Origin: an uncultured Granulosicoccaceae bacterium
GTDB taxonomy: Bacteria; Pseudomonadota; Gammaproteobacteria; Granulosicoccales; Granulosicoccaceae
DNA: 64,000 nt
Assembly: GCA_937922675.1 (NCBI GenBank)
Contig: CALAJN010000011.1
Span: 124,001-188,000, forward strand
Direction: 5' to 3'
Both the position numbers and the translations under genes were made by a program. The notes beneath the pieces were generated by a model. It was not told the DNA's origin, did no database searches, and saw nothing but the letters and a program-made list of their open reading frames with translations. Shown one piece after another: positions 30,494 to 39,491 of this stretch (position 1 is the first letter of the stretch; each line of letters opens with the position of its first letter).

Positions 30494-31399
30494 ATGAGTC
30501 ATAGCCTGAACAAGAGCCCGAACCAGAGTCTGGACACCGTTTTGGACCAGGTCCCCCTCACATGCCCGCACGACGGTCTCAGGCTGCATCGTTTCGTACA
30601 GAGCCTCCGTTGCTCCGCAGGGCACAGCTTTGACATTGCGCGGCAGGGCTACGTCAACCTGCTGCCGGTTGCGCACAAGGCCTCACGTCATCCAGGTGAT
30701 AGCGCGCAGATGGTGCAGGCTCGTGCCCGCATCATGGGCAGTGGCTTGTTTGACCCGGTAGCGACGGCGCTCGCTGAGGTAGTCGCTTCAAGATGCGGTC
30801 CAGGCCTGATTGTCGATGCGGGTTGTGGCGACGGGTGGTTTACCCAGCGAGTGCTGCAATTGGCACAAGGCCCGAGGCTACTGGCGCTCGATGTATCCAA
30901 GGATGCAATACGTGCCGCTGCTCGACGAAGCGCGAGCGCCAGTGATATGGCCGGTCAATTCGCTTGTGTTGTTGCAAGCTCCAAGGCCTTGCCCGTCGCC
31001 AGTGGCGCGATCAACACTCTGTTGTGTGTGTTCGGATTTCCCTTCTGGAGTCACTGGAGCGAGCACCCGTGCCAGCGCGTTATCACCGTGGACCCAGGGC
31101 CTGATCACTTGCTGGAGCTTCGCGAGGCGATCTATCCCGAGGTTCGCAGACACGCCGCGCCAGCGCACGAGCAAGCTCTGGTCAGCGGCTACAAACTTGT
31201 CCACACAGAAGGTATCGTCACTCCCAACGGGCAGGTCGATGCCTGGCTGGATCTTCTGGACATGACGCCACACGGCAGGCGCTGTAGCAGCGAGGCTCGT
31301 GAGCGTCTGGCAGCGGCAGCTTCGGGCAAGGTCAGGCTAGATGTGATGCTGAAGGTGTATGAGAAGGCGGACCCACCGCAAGAGTGTGTCCCGCGGTAA
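30494..31399 (+). CDS. rlmA: 23S rRNA (guanine-N1)-methyltransferase RlmA
   Basis: Methylates N1 of a guanine in helix 35 of 23S rRNA (G745 in E. coli) with S-adenosylmethionine. The product has 301 residues. The N-terminal zinc-binding part shows CPHDGLRL and LRCSAGHSFD followed by the family block RQGYVNLLPV. The SAM pocket is VDAGCGDGWFTQRV. HPGDSAQMVQARARIMGSG is also characteristic. A run of six T (31407-31412) lies just after the stop and may be part of a weak terminator. The gene is divergent from argD. Confidence 0.93.
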   Translation: MSHSLNKSPNQSLDTVLDQVPLTCPHDGLRLHRFVQSLRCSAGHSFDIARQGYVNLLPVAHKASRHPGDSAQMVQARARIMGSGLFDPVATALAEVVASRCGPGLIVDAGCGDGWFTQRVLQLAQGPRLLALDVSKDAIRAAARRSASASDMAGQFACVVASSKALPVASGAINTLLCVFGFPFWSHWSEHPCQRVITVDPGPDHLLELREAIYPEVRRHAAPAHEQALVSGYKLVHTEGIVTPNGQVDAWLDLLDMTPHGRRCSSEARERLAAAASGKVRLDVMLKVYEKADPPQECVPR

Positions 31400-31584
31400 G
31401 CACGGTTGTTTTTTCTTGTTCCCCAATTTTCTATCCATGCTTGCGGTATTGCCTCCAATCCACCCGCCGCTCCCAATGGGGTGCATCAATGCAGTCAGGA
31501 CTCCCCCGTTTTATCGCGATTAGTGAGTTCTGTCTCCAAGCCCGTTAGGATGCAGGCTTGATCAAATCCAATCGTTGCGCCCGC

Positions 31585-33351
31585 ATGACCAAAACGCCAG
31601 AGTTTCGCAGCCGTGCCTGGTTTGCCGATTCGCATCGCCCCGATCAGACCGCGCTCTACCTCGAGCGCTATACCAACCAACGCTATACGCTGGAGGAGCT
31701 GCGCTCGGGCAAGCCGATCATTGGCATCGCGCAGACGGGTTCGGACCTGTCTCCGTGCAATCGTATCCACGTGGATCTGGCGCAACGGGTCAGAGATGGC
31801 ATTGTTGCCGCAGGCGGTATTCCGATGGAGTTCCCGGTGCACCCGATACAGGAAACCGGGCGCAGGCCGACCGCCGCCCTTGATCGCAATCTTGCCTACC
31901 TCGGTCTGGTGGAAATTCTGCACGGTTATCCGATAGACGCCGTGGTGTTGACCACGGGGTGTGACAAGACCACACCGGCGTGTTTGATGGCGGCAGCCAC
32001 CGTGGATATTCCGGCGATCGTTCTGTCTGGTGGCCCAATGCTCGATGGCTACTGGGACGGGGACCCGCTGATGGGCTCCGGCACCTGCATCTGGCGTATG
32101 CGTCGTCGCGTGGCCGCCGGAGAGATTACCGATGAGGAGATGATTACCGCAGCGGCAGCTTCCACTCCCTCTGCCGGGCACTGCAACACGATGGGTACGG
32201 CATCAACCATGAACGCGCTTGCCGAGGCGGTCGGTATGTCGCTAACCGGCTGCTCTGCCATTCCTGCGCCCTATACAGAACGTCAAGCCATGGCATTGGC
32301 CACGGGCAAACGCATCGTCGAGATGGCCTTTGAGGACCTCAAGCCGTCCGACATCTTGACGCGTGAGGCCTTTCTCAACGCGATCATGGTCAACTCGGCG
32401 ATCGGGGGCTCCACCAACGCGCAGCCTCACCTGGTGGCTATAGCGAGACATATTGGTGTGGCGCTGAAGCCGAGTGACTGGCAGGAACATGGGCACGATG
32501 TGCCATTGCTGGTCAACATGCAGCCGGCGGGCAAATACCTGGGTGAACGTTTTTTCCGTGCCGGTGGTGTACCGGCTGTCATGTGGGAGCTGCTCGAGGC
32601 GGGACGTCTGCACGCGGCGAATACCGTTACCGGCAAAGCCATGGCCGATAATCTCGAGGGCCGCAAGAGTCACGATCGAGAGATGATTTGCGCCTACGAC
32701 GAGCCGCTGACCGAGAAGGCAGGTTTTGTCGTGATGCGCGGCAATCTGTTTGACAGCGCCATCATGAAGACCTCGGTGATCACCGAGGAATATCGTTCGC
32801 GCTACCTGTCTACACCTGGTAGCGAGAACATCTTCGAGGGCAGGGCCATTGTGTTCGAAGGCTCCGAGGACTATCACGATCGCATCAACGATCCTGCACT
32901 GCAGATCGATGAGCGCTGCATACTTGTGATTCGCGGGTGTGGACCGATCGGTTGGCCAGGTTCTGCCGAGGTGGTGAACATGCAGCCGCCTGATGCATTG
33001 ATTCAGCGTGGTGTGATGAGCCTGCCCACCATCGGCGACGGCCGCCAGTCTGGTACCGCTGATAGTCCCTCCATTCTCAATGCGTCACCGGAGGCGGCCG
33101 CGGGCGGTGGGCTTGCGCGTTTGCGTACCGGAGACATCGTTCGCATTGATCTGGTGAACGGCCGATGCGATGCACTGGTGGACGATACCGAGTGGGAGGC
33201 CCGCGAGGAGCTGGTCGATGTGCCGGTCAATCAGACGCCCTGGCAGGCTCTGGCTCGGGCGAATACCGGGCAGCTGGCCGAGGGTGCCACCTTCGAGCAG
33301 GCGGTAGAGTTTCAGCGCGTGCGAGAGACCTTGCCGCGGCACAATCATTGA
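31585..33351 (+). CDS. IlvD/Edd family dehydratase, probably acting on a sugar acid
   Basis: Iron-sulfur dehydratase of 588 residues related to dihydroxy-acid dehydratase, phosphogluconate dehydratase and the pentonate dehydratases. Cluster-binding cysteines are seen in TGCDKTTPAC and in GHCNTMGTAST; the first is preceded by an N-terminal region with GIAQTGSDLSPCN. The YWDGDPLMGSGTCIWRMRR segment and the length point to the arabonate/xylonate dehydratase branch rather than the valine-pathway IlvD. ATG 31585 is preferred; an in-frame TTG 27 bases upstream is possible. No aldolase, permease or regulator for sugar acids is adjacent, so the exact substrate is unknown. Confidence 0.88.
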   Translation: MTKTPEFRSRAWFADSHRPDQTALYLERYTNQRYTLEELRSGKPIIGIAQTGSDLSPCNRIHVDLAQRVRDGIVAAGGIPMEFPVHPIQETGRRPTAALDRNLAYLGLVEILHGYPIDAVVLTTGCDKTTPACLMAAATVDIPAIVLSGGPMLDGYWDGDPLMGSGTCIWRMRRRVAAGEITDEEMITAAAASTPSAGHCNTMGTASTMNALAEAVGMSLTGCSAIPAPYTERQAMALATGKRIVEMAFEDLKPSDILTREAFLNAIMVNSAIGGSTNAQPHLVAIARHIGVALKPSDWQEHGHDVPLLVNMQPAGKYLGERFFRAGGVPAVMWELLEAGRLHAANTVTGKAMADNLEGRKSHDREMICAYDEPLTEKAGFVVMRGNLFDSAIMKTSVITEEYRSRYLSTPGSENIFEGRAIVFEGSEDYHDRINDPALQIDERCILVIRGCGPIGWPGSAEVVNMQPPDALIQRGVMSLPTIGDGRQSGTADSPSILNASPEAAAGGGLARLRTGDIVRIDLVNGRCDALVDDTEWEAREELVDVPVNQTPWQALARANTGQLAEGATFEQAVEFQRVRETLPRHNH

Positions 33352-33387
33352 TCGATTGACTCATCTACAGATATTGGCACTTGCCCC

Positions 33388-33404
33388 GGAGGGGCTGCGC
33401 CTCC
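33388..33404 (+). terminator. Weak hairpin after the dehydratase gene
   Basis: GGAGG (33388-33392) pairs with CCTCC (33400-33404) around a seven-base loop and is followed by ATTATT. The position, 36 bases after the dehydratase stop and before the superoxide dismutase gene, suits a terminator, but the T-tail is weak. Confidence 0.3.
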
Positions 33405-33474
33405 ATTATTCGCAGTCAAGCCTCTATTTCTGCGGCCACCGGTCGCGAATCACTGACCCACAGGAACCTCGTTC

Positions 33475-34080
33475 ATGGCCTTCGAATTCCCCGATCTTCC
33501 CTACGACTATTCCGCACTCGAGCCCCACGTCGATGCGATGACGATGGAGATTCACTACGATCGGCATCACCGAACCTATTTCAACAATTTCACAGGCGCC
33601 GTAGACGGTACGCCGAATGCGGACAAGTCCCTCGAGGACGTGATGAAGAGCGTTGATGCCAATGCTTCTCCTGCGATCCGTAACAACGGTGGCGGCTATT
33701 ACAACCACATCCTGTATTGGGAATCCATGTGCAACGGTGGCAGCGCTCCGAGCGATGCCTTCAAGGGCGCTGTAGACAGCACTTTTGGTTCGGTTGACAA
33801 GCTCAAAGAAGAGCTCAAGCAGGCTGGGATCACGCGTTTCGGTTCTGGTTTTGCGTGGCTGATCGTGGCTGACGGCAAGCTCGCTGTGACATCCACCCCA
33901 AACCAGGACAACCCCCTGATGCCGGTTGCGCCAATGCAGGGCACACCGATCCTCGCCCTGGACGTCTGGGAGCATGCCTACTACCTCAAGCACCAGAACA
34001 AGCGCCCTGCGTACATCGATGCCTACTTTGACGTCGTTGACTGGGCCAAAGTGTCCGAGCGCTTTGGCGCGCTGGCCTGA
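33475..34080 (+). CDS. Superoxide dismutase, Fe/Mn family
   Basis: Converts superoxide to hydrogen peroxide and oxygen; cytoplasmic, as no signal peptide is present. The 201 residues contain the metal ligands: the first His in EIHYDRHHRTY, the second in GGGYYNHILYW, and Asp and His in DVWEHAYYLKHQNKR. The Gly before YYNH and the Gln in PNQDNP are placed as in Mn-type or cambialistic enzymes rather than classical FeSOD, so metal use is uncertain. The grxD-like gene begins 14 bases later and is probably co-transcribed. Confidence 0.95.
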   Translation: MAFEFPDLPYDYSALEPHVDAMTMEIHYDRHHRTYFNNFTGAVDGTPNADKSLEDVMKSVDANASPAIRNNGGGYYNHILYWESMCNGGSAPSDAFKGAVDSTFGSVDKLKEELKQAGITRFGSGFAWLIVADGKLAVTSTPNQDNPLMPVAPMQGTPILALDVWEHAYYLKHQNKRPAYIDAYFDVVDWAKVSERFGALA

Positions 34081-34094
34081 GAAGCGAGCCTGAC

Positions 34095-34430
34095 ATGAGC
34101 GAACAAGACGACGTTGCTGCGCGTATCAAGCAGCAGATTGCCGATAACCCGGTGATTCTCTACATGAAAGGCACGCCGCAGATGCCGATGTGTGGTTTCT
34201 CGATGCGCACGGTTGAGGTGTTGAAGCAGTGTGAGCAGGAGTTCGCCTTCGTCAACATCATTGCTGATCCGAGCATCCGCGAGACACTTCCCAAGGTGTC
34301 CGATTGGCCGACGTTCCCACAGCTCTATATCGAAGGCGAGCTGGTCGGTGGTTGTGACATTACGATGGAGCTGGCCGAAAGCGGTGAGCTCAAGAAGATG
34401 ATCGACGCGGCTGCTTCAAAGGCCGCTTGA
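34095..34430 (+). CDS. grxD: Grx4 family monothiol glutaredoxin
   Basis: Small cytoplasmic protein (111 residues) that with glutathione binds and passes on [2Fe-2S] clusters. The single active-site Cys is C33 in CGFS, after the typical LYMKGTPQMPM, and the glutathione-binding WPTFPQLYIEGELVGG and GGCDI are intact. It follows the superoxide dismutase gene by 14 bases, which couples cluster handling to oxidative-stress defence. A hairpin at 34437-34479 ends the unit. Confidence 0.96.
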   Translation: MSEQDDVAARIKQQIADNPVILYMKGTPQMPMCGFSMRTVEVLKQCEQEFAFVNIIADPSIRETLPKVSDWPTFPQLYIEGELVGGCDITMELAESGELKKMIDAAASKAA

Positions 34431-34436
34431 AGACCG

Positions 34437-34479
34437 TTGCTGGGCAGTGCCGCATTTTATCGTGGCACTTGCCCGGCAA
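34437..34479. terminator. Bidirectional hairpin between grxD and arfB
   Basis: Three nested arm pairs, TTGC/GCAA, GGGCA/TGCCC and TGCC/GGCA, form an interrupted stem around an AT-rich loop (GCATTTTATCGT). It fills the 50 bases between two convergent genes, so it can end both transcripts. No long T-run is present. Confidence 0.55.
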
Positions 34480-34480
34480 T

Positions 34481-34915
34481 TCAGTCCGGGTCCACGCGTC
34501 CGCGGCCTGCCTTGACCTGTGAGCGGCGTGTCTTGGATTCCAGCCGGCGTTTGACTGCGCCCTTCGAGGGGCGTGTTGGCCGTCTCGGAGCTTGTGTTTT
34601 TGCTGCGTCGCGAATGATCTCGGCCAAGCGCTGAAGGGCCTCCTCCCGATTACGATCCTGGCGCCGGTGAGACTGCGCCTTGAGCACGATGACGCCTTCC
34701 TTGGTAATGCGCCGGTCGCGCAAGTTCAACAGCCTGTCGCGAATGTGCTCGGGCAGGCTGGACTGGCTGATGTCAAAGCGCAGGTGGACAGCTGAGGACA
34801 CCTTGTTGACGTTCTGGCCGCCAGCCCCTTGAGCGCGAACGGCATGCCACTCGATTTCCTGCAGCGGCAACGACAGATGAGCGTTGATCTGCAGCAGATC
34901 GTCACTCTCGCTCAT
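34481..34915 (-). CDS. arfB: Alternative ribosome-rescue factor ArfB (YaeJ), peptidyl-tRNA hydrolase
   Basis: Release-factor-like protein that frees ribosomes stalled at the end of an mRNA lacking a stop codon. The 144-residue form starting at ATG 34915 has the catalytic GGQ in [13 protein letters not shown], the domain-3-like fold, and a basic C-terminal tail ([20 protein letters not shown]) that enters the empty mRNA channel, as in E. coli ArfB. The frame extends upstream, but those residues lie within the RNase T gene. The start overlaps the rnt stop by four bases, so RNA processing and ribosome rescue are translated together. Confidence 0.94.
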   Translation of the reverse strand: MSESDDLLQINAHLSLPLQEIEWHAVRAQGAGGQNVNKVSSAVHLRFDISQSSLPEHIRDRLLNLRDRRITKEGVIVLKAQSHRRQDRNREEALQRLAEIIRDAAKTQAPRRPTRPSKGAVKRRLESKTRRSQVKAGRGRVDPD

Positions 34916-35550
34916 CTCTGTATTGAGCGACTCTGGTGCAGGGACTCCCATCGGTTGACGATGCGGCAGAAGAGTTCGGCTGTCATCCGCGTGTCGTAGA
35001 CCGCACCGTGCGCTTCCTCGGTGTCCCATTCCAGCCCGGCAGCAGCGACCGAGCGTGCCAGCACCGTCTGTCCGAAAGCGAGGCCTGCAAGCGATACGGT
35101 ATCCAGACAGCTGAATGGGTGGAAGGGGTTCTTCTTGATGTTGGTGCGCTCGGCCGCAGCGTTGATGAACTTCAGATCAAAGAAGGCGTTGTGTCCTACC
35201 AGTATCGCGCGCGAGCAGTTGGCGTCTGAAACGGCGTTTCTGACAGGTCCGAAGATATGCATCAGCGCTTCGCGCTCGGCACGCGCCGCGCGCAGTGGGT
35301 GGAAAGGATCTATCCCCGTGATTTCCAGCGACTTGGGGTCCAGATTGGCGCCCTCGAAAGGGATCACGTGGGTCGAGATGGTTTCCCCGACGCGCAGTGT
35401 GCCATCGCCTTCTTGCTCGAGCAGCACAGCGGCGACTTCAAGCAGTGCGTCGGTGCGTTCATCGAAGCCGCCGGTCTCGACGTCTACCACCACGGGCAGA
35501 AAGCCTCGAAAACGTTCAGACAGTGGCGTTGCACGACCAGGCTGGTACAT
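34912..35550 (-). CDS. rnt: Ribonuclease T
   Basis: 3'-5' exoribonuclease of the DEDDh family that trims tRNA and other stable RNA 3' ends; acts as a dimer. Starting at ATG 35550 it has 212 residues, the usual length, with the first Asp/Glu pair in [10 protein letters not shown], the second Asp in HNAFFDLKF, and the His and last Asp in [17 protein letters not shown]. Also typical are [11 protein letters not shown] and the N-terminal [10 protein letters not shown]. The open frame extends 64 codons upstream, but that part is unlike the family. It is followed by arfB with a four-base overlap. Confidence 0.94.
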   Translation of the reverse strand: MYQPGRATPLSERFRGFLPVVVDVETGGFDERTDALLEVAAVLLEQEGDGTLRVGETISTHVIPFEGANLDPKSLEITGIDPFHPLRAARAEREALMHIFGPVRNAVSDANCSRAILVGHNAFFDLKFINAAAERTNIKKNPFHPFSCLDTVSLAGLAFGQTVLARSVAAAGLEWDTEEAHGAVYDTRMTAELFCRIVNRWESLHQSRSIQR

Positions 35551-35687
35551 GGTGATTAGCAGTCCTGACCGTGTGCGAAGAGGCGAGCCTACGGGATCAT
35601 ACAGGTGCCTTTCGCATCGGGGGTCTGTTGCCTCTGAGCGACTGGCCGGTGATACGATCCGATGCCCCGGACGCGTTGGCGATCTGA

Positions 35688-36194
35688 GTGACTGATCTTT
35701 TTCGACTGTTCTTCCGTGTCGCGTTCCTGATGTCGCCGCCACAGGTGATACCCGCTGGTGAGCGCCCGTTCCATATCGGCGTTCTGAGCGCCGTGGTTAC
35801 CTACGTTGCAGCGCTCGCTGTTGACTTCGGGATCGGCTACGCATTTGCCAGGGCGGTTGTCGATATTTCGGTCAGCGGTGCGGCCTTATGGGCTTTTTTG
35901 CGCATGAACGGTCGCCAGGCCCGTTTCCAGCAGGCCTATGGCGCCTATTGCGGCGCGGTAGCCTTTCCGAATGCGGCAGCTCTTGTTCTCTACTCAGGTG
36001 GTGCCGCCGGTGGGCAGGCTTTTTCGATCGCCGACTTTGTGCTGCTTGTGTGGAATCTCTCGCTGTTGGGGCATGTCATCCGTCACAGCTTTGAGCTGCG
36101 AATGTCGCTCAGTATTGTTGCGGCACTGGGATACGTCTACATGATCACAAGCCTGCTGTTTTTGTTGCTGCCCCTTCCGAGCGCGGGGACCTGA
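35688..36194 (+). CDS. Hypothetical inner-membrane protein
   Basis: Product of 168 residues with four or five hydrophobic segments (about 30-52, 55-68, 88-110, 115-130 and 145-163) and short loops. I do not recognise a family; the overall shape recalls Yip1-type membrane proteins, but no signature is visible. The start is GTG 35688. It is divergent from rnt (138 bases apart) and followed after 149 bases by the kinase gene on the same strand. It may be co-expressed with that gene, but the gap leaves room for a separate promoter. Confidence 0.62.
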   Translation: MTDLFRLFFRVAFLMSPPQVIPAGERPFHIGVLSAVVTYVAALAVDFGIGYAFARAVVDISVSGAALWAFLRMNGRQARFQQAYGAYCGAVAFPNAAALVLYSGGAAGGQAFSIADFVLLVWNLSLLGHVIRHSFELRMSLSIVAALGYVYMITSLLFLLLPLPSAGT

Positions 36195-36343
36195 GCTGCA
36201 AACAAGCCACGTGCCGTGCGCCATTCAACAGCGAGACCGGCCAATAGTCATACCTGTTGGGAATGGGACCGTTTGGGCTGGCGGTGGTGCTATGCTTTAT
36301 TCTCGCGTAGTCCGCGCGCTATCTGTGTTTCTAGCCTGGGAAC

Positions 36344-37873
36344 GTGCCCATCAATCGCCGACAACGAGCAACAAAATCGCGCATTACGCGTCGACATGCG
36401 TCGGCGCGAGCGGGTGAGTTTGTGGCGGCTCTGGACGAATCCTTGATCGGTGCTTCACAGGCACGATCTCCCGCACCTCCGGTGTCCCAGGTGCCAGTCA
36501 AAAAAACACCGGCCATCCCGGATGAACTTGACAAGCGTGAGCGGGGCACGCGGGGGGCGGGCAAGATCAAGCCACTGGATATCGCGGTGCCGGAGCGCAT
36601 CGGTCGGTATGTCATCGGGGCGCGCATCGGTTCTGGCACCTGTGGAATCGTGCATCAGGCGATGGATGAAAGGCTAGGTCGTCAAGTAGCCATAAAACTT
36701 TCGCCGGTTGGCGAGGCCCATATCTCCACCGGTAAGGTACCGGGCGCACAGCGAGCCTATCAGACCGAAATTGTTGCGGCTGGCCGACTCACGCATCCCA
36801 ATATCGTCACCGTATTCGATGCTGGCACAGCGGACGGGCTCAACTTCCTGGTGATGGAGGTGATTGAGGGACGTTCCCTGAAGGAGTTTGGCAAGGGCAA
36901 GGCCCTGCTACCGGTCCATCGCGCGCTGTCCGCTATCGCTGATTGCTGTCGTGCTCTGGATTACTCACATGCGCGCGGCATACTGCACCGGGATATCAAG
37001 CCGGCCAACGTCATGTTGAGCAGTGAGGGTGCGGTCAAGTTGCTGGATTTCGGTATCGCCGTGGGTCTTGACGGGGAGACCGGGTTGGACCGAAGTGGGC
37101 CGACTCTGGGTACACCCAACTACATGTCTCCGGAACAGATTCTCGGTCGAGAGTTGACGCCGGAGAGCGACTTTTATTCATTGACGACCGTGCTGTTCGA
37201 GTTACTGACCGGGCGTCAGCTGTTCAAGGCCAAGAAGGTCAAGGAGCTGTTTCGTATCGTTGTGCACCGGCCTGCGCCACGGCTTGACGTGCTGAGACCC
37301 GAGTTGCCAGCAGCGCTTGCGGATGTGCTTGCCAAGGGCTTGTCCAAAGACCCTGCCGAGCGGTTTGAGTCTGGTGAAGCGTTTGCTGCCGCTTTGCAGC
37401 CTTTCATAGAGCGTTATCGCATCGTTGAGCAACGACCGGCTGCGCAGAGACGTTTCATCCGCGCACTGCAGAAGCAGACGTTCTTTCTGGATTTTCCAGA
37501 TGTTGAAATCGCCCAGCTGCTCGAGTTGGTCAAGGTGCGTACATTTCGCGCCGGTGAACCCCTGTTGTCACCGGGTAGCGGTGAGCGGAGGTTGCTTGTA
37601 CTCACTGATGGTGTAGCAAAGGTCAGTGAAAACGGTGATTTGCTCGGTGTGGTGGGCGAGGGCGACTCGGTAGGCGAGTCCGGCTTCATCAATGGAGTGC
37701 CCGAGCCTCGTCGGGTCGAGGCGCTCACCACGGTTAACGCGTTGGAGATTTCAGCGGACGCCTTGAGCGATCTGCCACCCAAGGTTCACCTGCACTACTA
37801 CAGAAGCATCTCGGACAGGCTCGCCAAACGTCTGGCGCGCGACGGGCGACTGAACCTGGATTTTCTGCTGTAG
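36344..37873 (+). CDS. Serine/threonine protein kinase fused to a cyclic-nucleotide-binding domain
   Basis: Hanks-type kinase of 509 residues without membrane helices. An N-terminal basic, Pro-rich tail (1-85) precedes the kinase domain (about 88-355): Gly loop IGSGTCG, K118 in VAIKLS, HRD at 215-217 in LHRDIKPANVML, DFG at 235-237, and GTPNYMSPEQIL. From about 375 to 490 a cNMP-binding beta-roll follows (FRAGEPLLSPGSGERRLLVL, GVVGEGDSVGESGFING), where GESGF may be the phosphate-binding cassette. The layout suggests a kinase switched by cAMP, cGMP or a similar ligand. It starts with GTG and stands alone; no phosphatase or FHA-domain partner is adjacent. Confidence 0.9.
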   Translation: MPINRRQRATKSRITRRHASARAGEFVAALDESLIGASQARSPAPPVSQVPVKKTPAIPDELDKRERGTRGAGKIKPLDIAVPERIGRYVIGARIGSGTCGIVHQAMDERLGRQVAIKLSPVGEAHISTGKVPGAQRAYQTEIVAAGRLTHPNIVTVFDAGTADGLNFLVMEVIEGRSLKEFGKGKALLPVHRALSAIADCCRALDYSHARGILHRDIKPANVMLSSEGAVKLLDFGIAVGLDGETGLDRSGPTLGTPNYMSPEQILGRELTPESDFYSLTTVLFELLTGRQLFKAKKVKELFRIVVHRPAPRLDVLRPELPAALADVLAKGLSKDPAERFESGEAFAAALQPFIERYRIVEQRPAAQRRFIRALQKQTFFLDFPDVEIAQLLELVKVRTFRAGEPLLSPGSGERRLLVLTDGVAKVSENGDLLGVVGEGDSVGESGFINGVPEPRRVEALTTVNALEISADALSDLPPKVHLHYYRSISDRLAKRLARDGRLNLDFLL

Positions 37874-37885
37874 CGGACCTCGATT

Positions 37886-37912
37886 ACTGACGCTCAGGTT
37901 GCCGCCGTCAGT
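37886..37912. terminator. Hairpin between the kinase gene and galE
   Basis: ACTGACG (37886-37892) and CGTCAGT (37906-37912) pair perfectly around a 13-base loop. It lies between two convergent genes and covers the galE stop codon. There is no T-run on either side. Confidence 0.35.
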
Positions 37913-38918
37913 CGCCAGGTTGATTGTGCCTGCGCTCCATCAGCACCTTCTCCCATGCCAATGAGGTTTGCACGATTACATCAATGTCGTCGTGCTCCGG
38001 TTGCCAGTCCAGGGTTGCGTGGATCTTGTCCACATTTGCTACCAGCGCAGGTGGGTCTCCGGCGCGGCGTGGCTCCTCGATAACCGGTATCGGGCTTCCG
38101 TGATTGCGATTCACTGCATCGATGACCTCTCGCACGCTGAAGCCCTTTCCGTAACCGCAATTCATCAACGTGGACGCGCCGCCATCACGCAGATAATCAA
38201 GCGATGCAAGATGCGCACTGGCAAGGTCTGTCACATGGATGTAGTCACGCACGCCGGTCCCGTCCGCTGTCGGGAAGTCCGTACCAAAGACCTTGAGTTG
38301 CTCGCGCTTGCCAACAGCCACCTCGGCTGCCACCTTGATCAGTAGCGTAGCCTTTTCGGTGGATTGTCCAATGCGCCCATCGGGATCGGAACCTGCCACG
38401 TTGAAATACCGCAAGATCACATGCTTGAGGTCGCTGGCGGCCGAGAGATCACGCAGCATGTACTCGCTCATGAGTTTGGAGGTGCCGTAGGCATTGATAG
38501 GAGCGGTAGGTAGCTCCTCATGACAACCGTCAGGGTTGTCTGGAATGCCATAGGTTGCTGCGGTCGACGAAAAAATGAAGTGTTTGACGCTGTTGTCGTT
38601 GCAGGCTTGCAGGAGGTTGCGAGTACTGCAGGTATTGTTGCCGTAGTACTTCAAGGGATTGCTGACACTCTCTGGCACGATGGTGTGCGCCGCAAAGTGC
38701 ATGACCGTATCGATGCTGTGCTCGCGCAACAGGCGCGATACCAGTTCGGTATCTCCGGTCTTGCCGACCACCAGTTCACCGTGAAGTACCGCTTCGGCGT
38801 TGCCTGTGGACAGGTCATCGAGAACGATGACGCGCTCTCCTCGTTCACCGAGTAGCTTGACAACGTGGCTACCGATGTAACCAGCTCCGCCGGTCACGAG
38901 AATGGGAGATGAGCTCAT
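37908..38918 (-). CDS. galE: UDP-glucose 4-epimerase
   Basis: Interconverts UDP-glucose and UDP-galactose and supplies UDP-galactose for surface glycans. The 336-residue protein is an extended SDR: NAD motif TGGAGYIG (9-16), IVLDDLSTGNAEAV, SSTAATYG with the catalytic Ser/Thr, and Y144-xxx-K148 in NAYGTSKLM. The C-terminal sugar-binding region includes TGVRDYIHVTDLA. Full length with no damage. It is alone on its strand apart from the membrane protein about 100 bases upstream, which is read in the same direction. The link to the export proteins at 26-28 kb is possible but not shown. Confidence 0.95.
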   Translation of the reverse strand: MSSSPILVTGGAGYIGSHVVKLLGERGERVIVLDDLSTGNAEAVLHGELVVGKTGDTELVSRLLREHSIDTVMHFAAHTIVPESVSNPLKYYGNNTCSTRNLLQACNDNSVKHFIFSSTAATYGIPDNPDGCHEELPTAPINAYGTSKLMSEYMLRDLSAASDLKHVILRYFNVAGSDPDGRIGQSTEKATLLIKVAAEVAVGKREQLKVFGTDFPTADGTGVRDYIHVTDLASAHLASLDYLRDGGASTLMNCGYGKGFSVREVIDAVNRNHGSPIPVIEEPRRAGDPPALVANVDKIHATLDWQPEHDDIDVIVQTSLAWEKVLMERRHNQPGD

Positions 38919-39018
38919 ACAGGATTAGATGCCGCTGACAACAGTGCGCATCTTAACTGTGTAGGGGTCCGAGGTGGCTCGTGTTGTCGCGGTCGCTGCC
39001 TGGCTGGCGCTCGGTTTG

Positions 39019-39435
39019 CTAGATGGCGCTCAGTTTTACGATTGCTCGCTGCAACGAAAGGTTGACCAACATCGCACAAAGGATGGTGGGAGGCAGCCAG
39101 AGAAACCCGCTCAGGCTGAAAGTGGCTATCGCTGGATAGAGCGCAGCATCCAGTGTGATCCATGCCCAACCGAGTACGCTGGTCAGTAGCCCCGTGCCCA
39201 CGCTGCTGTTGAAGGTGTGCTCGTCTGATCGGCTATGCCGTTGCCAGACAGCCGCAAGAACAAAAGGCAAGGCTGTACCGGTGCCAACCAGAAACACGTG
39301 CATCATGTTGAATCCCGAACTACCCCCGGAAAGCGAGAGAATCAGGACCGACAGTGCGGGTAGGCACATCGCCATAACGGCTGGCAGACATCTTTTGCCG
39401 CGTGGCGCGAGGGTATGTGCAAGATCCAGGGGCAT
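39019..39435 (-). CDS. Hypothetical small membrane protein
   Basis: Product of 138 residues with four hydrophobic segments (about 18-38, 44-63, 80-105 and 108-128) separated by a short charged loop (WQRHSRSDEHTFNSS). I do not recognise a family. Codon use and the ordered spacing of helices favour a real gene, but no conserved motif supports it. It lies between the CaiB-like gene and galE on the same strand and could share a transcript with either. Confidence 0.5.
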   Translation of the reverse strand: MPLDLAHTLAPRGKRCLPAVMAMCLPALSVLILSLSGGSSGFNMMHVFLVGTGTALPFVLAAVWQRHSRSDEHTFNSSVGTGLLTSVLGWAWITLDAALYPAIATFSLSGFLWLPPTILCAMLVNLSLQRAIVKLSAI

Positions 39436-39491
39436 ACCGAGGATGATCGGCTAGTCCGGCAAGAATACATGTGAACAACCGTGACAAAGTG

